Origin: Anarhynchus alexandrinus
Lineage: Eukaryota > Chordata > Aves > Charadriiformes > Charadriidae
Assembly (NCBI GenBank): GCA_008711295.1
Contig: VUYV01000062.1
Span: 3,225,927 to 3,289,926 of the forward strand
DNA length: 64,000 nt
Direction of reading: 5' to 3'
Shown: positions 26,105 to 36,500 of the stretch, one piece after another
Layout of the letters: each line of letters opens with the position of its first letter
Position numbering within the stretch: position 1 is the stretch's first letter
Notes under the pieces: model-generated
Told to the model about the DNA's origin: nothing
Seen by the model: the letters and a program-made list of their open reading frames with translations, nothing else
Databases searched by the model: none
Program-made: the position numbers and the translations under genes

Positions 26105-26121
26105 CCACAAGAGGGCAGCAG
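26105..26121 (+). promoter_or_regulatory. Strong candidate CTCF-binding motif
   Basis: CCACAAGAGGGCAGCAG matches the vertebrate CTCF consensus across the whole extended core, including the downstream GCAG. It is the best such match I noticed in the window. It lies just beyond an old CR1 fragment but does not appear to be part of it. About 6 kb separates it from the CpG island, so it could be a boundary or loop anchor for the CHD9 promoter domain. Confidence 0.5.
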
Positions 26122-29100
26122 AAGCTTTCCACACTTGGTAACAAAAAGTTCGAGTTTGTATGGCTGGTTTTCAGCACCCGTTCACTATGCTCAGTCATGC
26201 TCTGCTTTAAAAAGTCACATCACATAAATGAATGCCTCACACAAAACTAAGATACCAAACCCAAACTCTTTAAACACTTATTTGTGACAGTAGTTCTCTC
26301 CTGAAGCAATACATGCATGCTGCACTATAGGAAACAAGTCAATTTCCAGGGTTTCACTGGCTTAGTATCACATAAAGAGTAAAAGGGAATTAAGAGTAAA
26401 ACATAACATAATTCATATTAACATTTTGTTGCCGGTTTTGTGGCAGTCCACTCCATATAAAGTCAGGAAACAAACAGCATTTTACAGTGAAATACTAGAT
26501 TAAAACTTACCATTTCAGGTTTTTACTTCATACGCTGCTTACAATTGATGACACTATGCGTACTAATATGGACATCCACATTACATAAAACAGTATTTCC
26601 AGCTCAATTTTCAGATGTGCCTAAGAGAACCCAGTACATAGATCATACCAGTACTCATGAGTTACTATGTTTGCTGACAAATTTAAGGGCCACAACACTA
26701 CTATCTGATTTTTACAGCTAGTTTTGGCTGCAAAACAGTACTGTAGCTAGAATCCTAACAAGTTTAGTAGAGCTACATAGGCAAGTCCCACAAACCTATT
26801 GATTGTGACTGGTAACCTTATTTATAGCATAACTGTTCTTGACTATAATTTTGGTTTTGCTTCAGGAGGGTTCCTTCCCTACTACAGTCCCAGAATACAG
26901 TGGCTGACAAACTAGTAACTTACTCTTACATGTTATTTTGTACATTCAAACTATCTGAAGAGTTCCTAAATCTCCTTTTTAACTAATCTGAAGTGTTTCC
27001 CTATCCAGCATTCAGAATTAAATAAAGCCCCACACTGATACTGCCCTTTCTTCGCACTCCTTACCAAACTTTTACCAGAAGCTTTGAATCTTTAACATTT
27101 ACCTGTTTTTCCCATAGCATATGCTTACCAGTTTCGCATGAATAAAAGCAGCGAAAGTCTTTAACAGGGAGTAGAAGTTGCCACTAATCATCTATCCATC
27201 TTTACAAAGAAAACCCTGTGGCTACAACAATTCGAATATCCCTTCCAGTAGACAGTCTTGTCTCACAGCACCTAAAACCAGCTCTTTGTATGTCCTACTA
27301 TCAAACAAAAAAGCAAAGAAAAACAACAGCAAAGAGCAGAATTCAGTTCTAGTAGGAGACTCATTCACTGTCAGGAACTAGACACTTCCAGGAAAGTTTT
27401 TTTTTTACTGAAAAACAAAAAGCACGCTTCTACTTCAAATCCCTCATATACTACCCCTCTCCCTTCTCCTCCTCCTCAGAGATACTTAGTCCTTAAGAAT
27501 ATCCTATAAGTTTTCCTAAAATCAAGAGGCAGTTCTCAACTCTAGCATCCTTTAAATTCAGCCCAGGAACAATAAACACAAATAGTCAGTCCTACAGTAA
27601 ACAAATCCTAACAAAAAGTATTTAGCAACACAAAACTTCAACTACACGCTCTAAGCACAACATTCAAAAATCAAGTAATGGCATATCCAATCAGTCTCTA
27701 TAGATAGAAAGAAATAGAAAAGAATTAAAGATAAAAACTCTTGGGAAAAAATACATTTTTAAAAAGCTTTAACTACTGCATTCACTTTCAGCATCTTGCT
27801 TACTAGCACAACTCAAAATACTCACCCTATTATCAGATCATTTAAGCTACTTCCAGGCTGCCTCTGAACTTTAGAAACAACACAAAATCTGCAATGTACC
27901 GCTACTTGAATAAAACCTCTTACCTGCTATGTCTACAACTATTGCTATCTTCCTTCTCTCTTGAAAACCCCTCCGCACTCAACCACTCTACAGAAAAACA
28001 CAGCAAGGCTTCAGTGTTGTTTTATGTAGCCCAAACAGAATCAGGTGACCTTCACTCCTGTGCTCCACCTGGTCATCAAGATCTCCAACTCTGGTCTTAA
28101 AGGGCTACTTTCTTCCAGCACAAGTGCCTAGAAGAGGTCCTGTATCACCTTTCTTCTTTGAACATGATCTTTACCGACTACATTTTAAATCCCAGTTCAC
28201 AAATCTCCTAAGTCTCAGCACCCACACTCACAAACTGGCCTCAGCCTATCAAGACAGGATCTTTTGTTCTCTCAAGAGATAATGTAACAAACCCTTGCCA
28301 AAACCTAAAATTGGTTACTGCCAGCAATCCCCTAAAAAATATGCTTTTTAAATTTAATGAAAATATGATTAAGTAAAAAAATACTTTTTCAGTAAGTTCA
28401 GATTTGAAATGTTTTCCTTCCACACTCCCTATTTCATACCAGACTTCATTTTAGTAGTATCATTATGGTTTTATCAATTAACAGTGTACTTGTGGCTGCT
28501 ATCATTGTGGCAAGCAATCAGACTACAGATGTAGGTGTTTAACAGCAACAGAAGCAGTTTTAGATTGATACCCTAACTGCAGGTTTACTCAATTTGCATC
28601 AGTAGTTTCCAGCTGCCAGGGAAACATTCAGGACATACCATCCTGAGAGTAAAACTTTTTAGCTGCCAAGAGATTTCCACCTTTACAAAGCATATTACTT
28701 GCAAATTTAATTAGCAATCAGATTTTATTTGTAGTTGTTTATCACAATATGAAAGGTTTATACTCAGAATTCCAGCTTCTCTTTCTGATCCGTACCTTTG
28801 GATGCAATTGTAACACACAGAGTCAAAAGAATTAAATTTTGTCCTAATCAAAAAAGATTTATAACCATACCCTGGTTTACATCTGCCTCTGCAAGGCCAT
28901 GAGAGAAACCATCTGCTTCCATGTACTTACTTTGCATATGCAGTGTTTCACATCTGCAGGTGTACAGCATAGCTGCTCCTTGCAGGAGTTGCAGTGTGTA
29001 ATCCAGATCTCACAAACCTGCAAACTGCTAGCCAACAGCACAACAAAACAAGCAGAGCTCCCAATTTGAACTGTATGAGAACCTATGACTTTGAATATAT

Positions 29101-29930
29101 TCAGAGGTAAAATGACGTGAGCTTACCCTCACCTTGCAGACTTGCTAATGGCTCCAAAAGTCATCCAGAGAAAGTGTTTTATTCCCTATTCATGCTGCAG
29201 GTTGCAGAAGCAATGCACCAAGCAGCCAAAACAGCTCAGCAAGGGCCCGGTTTGCATGGCACTACAAGTCTTCACCTGCATGACAGATTCCTACCAGGCT
29301 TTTAGAGCGTGTCTACAAAGCCATATGAAGAGTTGCTCTAATAGCAGCAATCTGTGCAGACAGCTGCTCTTTGCTTTCCCAAGTCACACAGAGCGGCTAC
29401 TGAGAAGGATCAAAGCAGTCACTGTGGCAACAGTGGAATCTCAGCAGCTGATTCAGTTGCATGTGAACTTCATTCCAGCCCTGACCTCAATACCCCTGCA
29501 GCAACTTCCATGGATAATCAAAGTACAGGAAACCAGGCAAGTGCAGCAACCGATTTCCTCTGTTGTTTTTTCTTGGAAAATTTTATCCCACACTCACAGA
29601 AGGATAAAGGATGAGTGCCCTTGTTTTGAGTACAGAGGACTTCTCACTCTACAATGTGTTACATGGCCCACACATGGTAAATCGTAAGGCAGAATAAATT
29701 GCTATAGTTCTGTGGGAGTCAAGAACATAAAAAATGCATGTGTTCTAACTCTGTTGTACATGGGACATCTGAAGAAAAATATTTATAGAAAATAAAAGAG
29801 GGGAGGGACAGAGTATTCTTCCCCTCTTACCAAACCCAACATGTTACAAGAGTCATCTGATGGAATCAAAGCAATATAATCACATTGTGAAGTAGTGGTG
29901 CTGAGAAAACAAAGATTGCCTGAAATGTAT

Positions 29931-30074
29931 AAAACCTGCTAAAATTACAATTGTCTGAAACAATAGTAGAATCTCAGGGTGATGATATAAAGTGGCAGAA
30001 GTTTAAAACTGCTAAAATTACAATTGTTTGAAACAATAGGATTTCAGGGTGATGATACAGAATGGCAGAAGTTT
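29931..30074 (+). repeat. Imperfect tandem duplication, units of 74 and 70 bp
   Basis: A unit of AAAAC(C)TGCTAAAATTACAA, then TTGT(C/T)TGAAACAATAG, then TTCAGGGTGATGATA-like sequence and TGGCAGAAGTTT is repeated head to tail. The copies span 29931-30004 and 30005-30074. The second carries a few substitutions and a small deletion. This is a local duplication old enough to have diverged. It contains no frame or known element. Confidence 0.85.
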
Positions 30075-32156
30075 TGATGGAAAGAAAATTTAACATTGCA
30101 CAAAAGCGATCTCCAAAACTCATGAGCTACTGTCATGTTTAAGAAAACGAAGCCCAAAACAAAAATCACCATTTAATTCTATACATTTAAGCAACCTGGG
30201 CTCTTTCATAAATTCTAAGAGGATCCATCCAGACATTAAGTGTTCATGAGATTCAATGTCCTTCTGAGCAACAGAATAACCAGTCGCGTGATCCTATTTT
30301 CAGTCATTCATGTGATTTATCCTTCTAAGCCTGTGCTCTCAACTTATGACATTACCGTTCACACTATCTACAGCTGAGAGCCCTTCACAATGTTACAATA
30401 GTGTTGATAGCTTTATTAAGGGAGTACTACAATTGGCTGGCTAACTCTAATAAAAGGGTGAAGGCTACCTTTTTTTCTATAAAAGTACTATTTTTCCTAT
30501 GGAGGTTAGAGACAATGTGTTTTCATTTATAAAGCCACTAGGATGAAAAAAAAAATCAGGTATGTTCACTTTTTGAAGTTGTTCTCCATTGTTAGTGAGA
30601 AAAAGGAAAATTAGAAAGAAAGAAAATATACAGGGTTGACTAAAAAAAGAAAGTTAGTACAGAAACTTTAGAATAACTGTTAAGAGTAGTCTTTCTGAAC
30701 AGTCTGAGAGCAAGATTAAAGTTTTAGCCATGAAGGCACTAAGAATTAGGGAGAAAGACAAAATTGCTGTAAAGCTAAAACATTCAAGTAGCTTGCTGAA
30801 AGGTTTGTCATCTGAACTAACGCTGAATGAAAACCTACCTTATGCTTGCATCTACAGAAGCTCAGTTGAGCTATTTAGAAATCCTGAAATCAATTAATTT
30901 ATTACAATACATAATTAAGCATAAAAGATACACAAGAAGTCTGATAGTGGGTATAACTCTTATCTTAAATGGTATCCTAAATATAGAAGCAACAGGTTGG
31001 AGAGAACTGGAAGTGCATCCCTAGTTCCCTGTTAGCAAACCACAGAAGGAAGTCTTAGGATGAGGTTTCTCATTACCCCTGTGCATATAGTCCTCCCAGG
31101 CACAATATCCAAGTGTAGGTAACTCTGATTGGGAATTCTCTTGTATTCCTGGAATTCTTAACTTGGGTGTTAGGTCAACTCAGCAGGAGTTATGCAAGTG
31201 CTCACCTAAAGAGCTTTTTCTATTTATATGCCACTACAGATAAAAAAGCAAGCAAGCTCTTTCTGTCATTCTCCTTTCAACCATACTAGGAACTTGCTCC
31301 TCCAGCTTTTTGCTCTGGTCTCCCGCTACAGGGAGGTGAGTCCTGTAACAACTTTGTAGCTCAAGACTCTTTTGAAGCTACTTCAGAGAATATGAATGTA
31401 AAGTGTTTTGTCAACTGCTACTTCTAAATTTTGATCTTGAAATCAATACTTGGCATTTAATGCACTTTGCTTCATACGACTGGAAAAAGTATTATGTAAA
31501 AAAGGGAGAGGTGTATAGTTAACTTCGTAGGAATGTGCGTGCGGTGTTAATATATTCAAGCGATCTATTTGAAAATGGCTTTGTATGGTGCGCCTGAGGC
31601 TACGCTCGCCCTGTCTGGTGTCCACCTTTACCTCTGAAAGGCGGGAATTCTGCTCGCTCTCCCTGCCAGCACTGGGGCTCCAATGCAGTATCTGCCGAGG
31701 CCATCAGTGGGTGAAATTAACTGAAGTGCTGGTCGCACAGGCTCTCCCTAGAGAGACGGAGAGAGTCTTGGCTAACTAACAGGCTACGTCTCTAGTGGGG
31801 TTGTTAAACGCTCCCCAAATATTTTAATGAAGTGCGCGAAGGCGCGGAGGCGGGCGCCCTCCTCCCGTGAGGTAACGCCGCGCGCGGCAGCGACCCCGGG
31901 CCCGGCTCTGCCCTGAGGCGCGGGGCCGCCCGCCGCGCTCCCCGGCAGGAACCCGCCGACGGTGGCGGCTGCGTAAGCGCCCGGCGGAACCGCGCCGGGG
32001 CTCCCGGGTTCCCCTTCCCAGGGAGGACTCCCCCCGGCGGGCGCCGCTCCAGCCAGCGCCGCCGCCTCTTCTCAGCGGGGGCGCCGCCGGCAGCGGGGCC
32101 TGCCCAGCATCCCGGGCCTGGCCTCCGCCGGAGCCTCCAGAGTAAACGCGCCCGGG

Positions 32157-32161
32157 ATTGG
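32157..32161 (-). promoter_or_regulatory. Inverted CCAAT box
   Basis: ATTGG on the + strand is CCAAT on the minus strand, the core recognised by NF-Y. It sits in the island about 200 bases left of the gap, and a second copy follows 28 bases downstream. Paired CCAAT boxes are common in housekeeping and bidirectional CpG-island promoters. Five-base matches are individually weak. Confidence 0.35.
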
Positions 32162-32184
32162 CTTCTGCCAGCCGAGGGGGCCAT

Positions 32185-32189
32185 ATTGG
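32185..32189 (-). promoter_or_regulatory. Second inverted CCAAT box
   Basis: ATTGG lies in the context GGCCATATTGGATC, 28 bases after the first inverted CCAAT box. The surrounding CCATATTGG looks like a shortened CArG box: it has five A/T bases between CC and GG where SRF needs six, so SRF binding is not claimed. CACCATTTTAT at about 32211-32221 is loosely YY1-like. Confidence 0.3.
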
Positions 32190-32360
32190 ATCACCTCACC
32201 CCGCCGCTCACACACCATTTTATCGGCTCCGCGGCGGCTCCCCCCGCTTCCCCCCCCGCCCTTCAGGGCTACCCCCTCCCGCGGGGGCTGCGGCGTGAGG
32301 TGAAGGTGTCTCGGGGAAGGAAATTCGCACGCTCCCGTTTCCCCTCTCCGCCTCCCGCGC

Positions 32361-33172
32361 NNNNNNNNNNNNNNNNNNNNNNNNNNNNNNNNNNNNNNNN
32401 NNNNNNNNNNNNNNNNNNNNNNNNNNNNNNNNNNNNNNNNNNNNNNNNNNNNNNNNNNNNNNNNNNNNNNNNNNNNNNNNNNNNNNNNNNNNNNNNNNNN
32501 NNNNNNNNNNNNNNNNNNNNNNNNNNNNNNNNNNNNNNNNNNNNNNNNNNNNNNNNNNNNNNNNNNNNNNNNNNNNNNNNNNNNNNNNNNNNNNNNNNNN
32601 NNNNNNNNNNNNNNNNNNNNNNNNNNNNNNNNNNNNNNNNNNNNNNNNNNNNNNNNNNNNNNNNNNNNNNNNNNNNNNNNNNNNNNNNNNNNNNNNNNNN
32701 NNNNNNNNNNNNNNNNNNNNNNNNNNNNNNNNNNNNNNNNNNNNNNNNNNNNNNNNNNNNNNNNNNNNNNNNNNNNNNNNNNNNNNNNNNNNNNNNNNNN
32801 NNNNNNNNNNNNNNNNNNNNNNNNNNNNNNNNNNNNNNNNNNNNNNNNNNNNNNNNNNNNNNNNNNNNNNNNNNNNNNNNNNNNNNNNNNNNNNNNNNNN
32901 NNNNNNNNNNNNNNNNNNNNNNNNNNNNNNNNNNNNNNNNNNNNNNNNNNNNNNNNNNNNNNNNNNNNNNNNNNNNNNNNNNNNNNNNNNNNNNNNNNNN
33001 NNNNNNNNNNNNNNNNNNNNNNNNNNNNNNNNNNNNNNNNNNNNNNNNNNNNNNNNNNNNNNNNNNNNNNNNNNNNNNNNNNNNNNNNNNNNNNNNNNNN
33101 NNNNNNNNNNNNNNNNNNNNNNNNNNNNNNNNNNNNNNNNNNNNNNNNNNNNNNNNNNNNNNNNNNNNNNNN
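32361..33172. other. Assembly gap of 812 N inside the CpG island
   Basis: A continuous run of N replaces the core of the island. GC-rich promoters are a frequent dropout in short-read bird assemblies. Flanks on both sides are GC-rich, so the missing part is most likely promoter plus first-exon sequence. The two long frames that appear to cross it are artefacts of N translated as X. Confidence 0.98.
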
Positions 33173-33176
33173 TGAG

Positions 33177-33480
33177 AACGGGGCAGGGTGGAGGCGGCGG
33201 GGCGGGGGGGCCGGGGATGCGGTCCCCGCCGCCCCCGTACCTCCCCTTGCCCCGCAGCGGGGCCCAGCGGCGGGCGGGGGGCAAAGTTTGGAGGGGAGGG
33301 ATGGGGCCTTCCCTCGGTAGCGGGGCCGGGGAGAGGTTGGGTGTCCTGTCCCCGGCCTTTCTCAGGTGAGAAGACGGCAGGGGGCAGGGAGGAGGGCTGG
33401 TCTCCTCAGGGAGGTCGGGGGAAGGGGCTGGGTGTCCCTCCCTGTCCCCGAGCGGGAGGAAAGGGGTGGGTGGGGGAAGG
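33177..33480 (+). other. G-rich flank with G-quadruplex potential
   Basis: Immediately right of the gap the + strand is packed with G-runs, for example GGGGCGGGGGGGCCGGGG near 33199-33216 and GGGCGGGGGGC near 33272-33282, with little C. On the left side of the island the + strand is instead relatively C-rich. Strong G over C on the non-template strand just downstream of a start site is the signature of R-loop-forming CpG-island promoters. It supports a + strand start inside or near the gap. Confidence 0.55.
33361..33371 (+). other. CHD9: Candidate splice donor of CHD9 exon 1
   Basis: CTCAG|GTGAGA is a near-ideal vertebrate 5' splice site, placed at the right edge of the CpG island. If CHD9 exon 1 starts in the gap it could end at 33365. 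An alternative weaker donor, GAG|GTGAAG near 32299, lies on the other side of the gap. No transcript evidence is available, so this is inferred from the signal and its position. Confidence 0.3.
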
Positions 33481-33500
33481 TGGGTAGGGCAAGAACACCC

Positions 33501-36500
33501 CCAGCCGCCTTATGAGGTCTAGGAAGGGGGCTGCGTGGCAGGGAGGGGATGTGGCAGCCTCCCAGGCAGAGAAGTAGGAATGTTAGACCTGGCTTTGCCG
33601 CTATGCCGGATAATAGAGGTGGGCAGAGGGAGGAAATAAAAGTATTTCCGAGGGCAAGCAAAAGCAGTAGGAAAAAGAGGAGCTGAGTGTGGCAGCCCAC
33701 TGGCTTGGATCCACAGCAGCGGAAAATGTGGGTGCTGGGGAAGGGACTACGGAGGGGCAGGGTGGGCACTGCGTGAGGTGTGTCTGGGAGGGATGGAGAT
33801 GGGCATGCGGTCTGCTGTCCTTTCGGGGCGGCATGGTTTCTGGGGTGAGGAGACCCAGTGGTGCATGGCCACAGGTTCCTGCTGCATGGGTGGAGGCTTG
33901 AAAAGGGACTCAGCTGTGCAAGTGCAAGGTTGGAATTTATGGGCTAGCATTTTCCAGGTAGGGGCCCCAAGACGACTTCCTTCAGGGATGACAAGGAGAG
34001 GGGATTTTGAGGCTAGCACAGTACTGTATGTCTATAGCACTGGGTGGATAAGTGGCATGCATCTTTATTCTAGTGAAGTGGGGAACTTACGCTATTTCTT
34101 ACGGAGGCTTAACTCAGTGATATGTTAAAACTTCTTCATTCCCTCTTCATGCACCCATTTTTGTGAACAGGGACAAGAACCAGATGAAGAGAGTCCAGAA
34201 TTCTTTCATTTGGCTGTGTAGCTTTGACATTGACACATACACTTTCTTGAATCTTTAGCCTTGAATCTTTAGCAACTGAAAACTTCCTTCAGTTTGTGAA
34301 AGTTGTTTAACTTCTTCAGTCTCAGAAAATAAAGCTCAGTCTCCCTTCAGAAGATCTGAACCCTTTAGTGTTACAATGTGTGCTCATGAGGGACAAAATA
34401 ACAATCTGTGTAAAGGGATAAGGTTTCTAGTTGTCTTCTTGTGTCTTTTTTGAGATTTTGTAAGAAGTGGCTGTAAAACGTAATCCTTCTCCTCTCAGGA
34501 AAACTAGGCCCATCAGTCGTAAGAGATCTCTGCTTCTGTTTTTAAACCTGTGTCATTTGACACCATCGAGTTCCCATTTGGCAGGTGTGAGGTAAAATAA
34601 TTATTTCACCTGGTTTTGCATGTAATTATTTGTATGCAAATATAAACATTCAAGGCAGAATATTAACATTCAGTCATCTTTGAGCAATATCTGGATTTTT
34701 AACCTGGCTCTGAATTTTTTGTTGCATAGATCAACTTTTTGATAGTTTCTTTCACAATGTAAATATTTTAAAAGTAATAATTATTCCTATCTTATACTTT
34801 GTTACCTGTTAGAGAATGAGTAGCAATTAACATTTTTTGGGTTTAGCTGCTCGCAAAGTTTCTATACACCCCTAATCAACTAATAATGACCTTTTCACTG
34901 TTCCTGCGTTTGGCAGATGAGGCTTCCAAAGCACCATGGACTAAAATGACCGGTTTTTGTAAACCAAAGAGCAAAAATTAATATACATGTTCTTGAAAGT
35001 TAACCAATTCAGGGATCCGTGTACCAGGCCTGATGTATAAATCAAGGGCACACAGAAGTTAGTGGGAAGTAAGGTAGGATGTGAACTTCAGTTACTACCA
35101 AGTCTGTGGTTACTGCCCATTGTAAACTCTCTAACCTTAAAGTAAATGTGAAGTAGCTTTCTCTTTTTTTTTTTTTTTTCCCCCCCCCTATTGGTGGGTA
35201 AGGTACATCAATTTACGTTGCATTTGTAAGATGATAAGGGCAGGCACATGGGTAGTTACAATGCGTCTGCGCTGGTTTAGTTTGTGCTGACTTGTTCGTG
35301 TTTAACCAAGTAGTTCAATTTGTAAGAATTTGTGCTGCTTGTCATGGTGAAGATGTATTAGTCTATTTCACTCTAAGTAAAGCTGTTGTTTTTACTGTAA
35401 AAAGAGCTGGAATTTTAAGTCTCACAATTTTTCGAGAATTCTGAGGAATCTCAGCACCTACTCATTTCACATGAGCTGCTGGTGCTAAATGCTCCTGAAG
35501 ATTAGTCCAAGAATTCAGTCATGGAGAAATGTTGATGAAAGCACAGTGTGGTTTTTAAAAAGTATTTTTAGTGATGTTATCTAAAAGATGTATGACATGA
35601 ACCACTACTAAGAGACTATAGAGGCCCTAAAACAGGCATTGTTCATTTGTTTCCTTTTATGAGAGACAAGTTAGTGATGCGGGCAGATTAAAACAAAAAG
35701 ATTGACACGCTGCTTTAAAATTACCCTGTTCGTGCAACCCATAAAGTAAATAGATGCACTTTTGTTCTTACTTGTTTCATATGGCTCATTGTAAGATTTT
35801 TTTTTTTTGGTGTATGTTACAATTTTACAATACAAATATTAAACTAAATTAAAAAACACTTTAAACACTTCAAAAGGTCGACAATTATATTTTACAGGTC
35901 AGGATTCCTTACAATGCATTTTTTTCTTTTGTATCAGTCTTGCAGAAATGAGTGTCCAAACACTGCATCATTGTCTGTCTTTGATACTTTTCATGCAATT
36001 TAGGATGAGGAGAAGTTGGATCTGATGGAGTCAAATGGTGTGATCCTATTCATCACTGGATTGCAGTGTTCTACTTCTTTCCACCACTATACATGAACTA
36101 AACTTTCAATAGCGTTTGGTACTTATATTCATAAATCATCCAGTTGAAATATTTTTCTGTGTTTAACTGAAATCCTGTAGCCTTTAGCCCTCAGTGTCTT
36201 TTCTAACCAAACTAGTTTTGTGGATGCTTTCTGTTCTTCCACTGAGCTAGCTTTATTTGTCCTTTTAATGGTCGTGGTTCTATCAAACTATGGAGCGGTG
36301 AGCTTAGTGAATGCTTAGAAATCTCACACTCACTCGGGCTCATGTAGTGTACTCTCATTCTCTTTTCTAGTGCTCTTCCTGTAGTTAGAAACGATGCCTC
36401 AGGAATGTGGTGTATCTGTGTACGCATAAATGGGTGATGGAGAAACCATCTGTTTGTTTTGTCACACATTCAAGAATTGATAGTTAGCATTATTGGAAAT

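Larger units (their letters stand above)
25976..31804. other. Gene-free stretch left of the CpG island
   Basis: No exon can be identified with confidence. The area 29117-29690 is unusually open: one + strand frame runs 181 codons (29142-29687) and the other two + frames are also open for 60 to 86 codons. The peptides resemble no family I know. A tandem duplication lies at 29931-30074 and a strong CTCF-like motif at 26105. Near 31201-31210 the minus strand reads TTTAG|GTGAG, a plausible splice donor for a divergent transcript starting in the island, but no complete exon can be drawn. Confidence 0.5.
31805..33500. promoter_or_regulatory. CHD9: CpG island, presumed CHD9 promoter
   Basis: From about 31830 the sequence shifts abruptly from AT-rich to very GC-rich, with many CpG dinucleotides (for example GTGCGCGAAGGCGCGG and CGCCGCGCGCGGCAGCG). 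It returns to ordinary composition after about 33.5 kb. It is the only such island in the window and lies about 18 kb upstream of the CHD9 coding exon on the same strand, as expected for a gene with spliced 5'-UTR exons. The centre, 32361-33172, is missing from the assembly, so the transcription start and the first exon cannot be read. The change of strand skew here suggests that transcription leaves in both directions. Open frames across the island are low-complexity products of GC-rich sequence or run through N. Confidence 0.85.

Noticed and set aside
31804..32184. 126-codon minus-strand frame in the left part of the CpG island
   Set aside because: Arg/Pro/Ala/Gly-rich translation typical of GC-rich promoter DNA, with no recognisable domain. 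It could at most be the leader of a divergent transcript.
32181..32189. CCATATTGG as an SRF CArG box
   Set aside because: Only five A/T bases lie between CC and GG; SRF needs six.
32186..33284. Two long open frames crossing the CpG island, 329 codons on + and 354 codons on -
   Set aside because: Most of their length is the 812-base N gap translated as X; the rest is GC-rich low-complexity sequence.
33188..34128. Several frames of 70-135 codons on both strands right of the gap
   Set aside because: Overlapping low-complexity frames in G-rich sequence, open in several frames at once because stop codons are AT-rich; no homology recognised.
34930..34941. AGCACCATGGAC, resembling the centre of the REST/RE1 element
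   Set aside because: The core matches, but both outer halves needed for REST recognition are poor, so it is likely coincidental.
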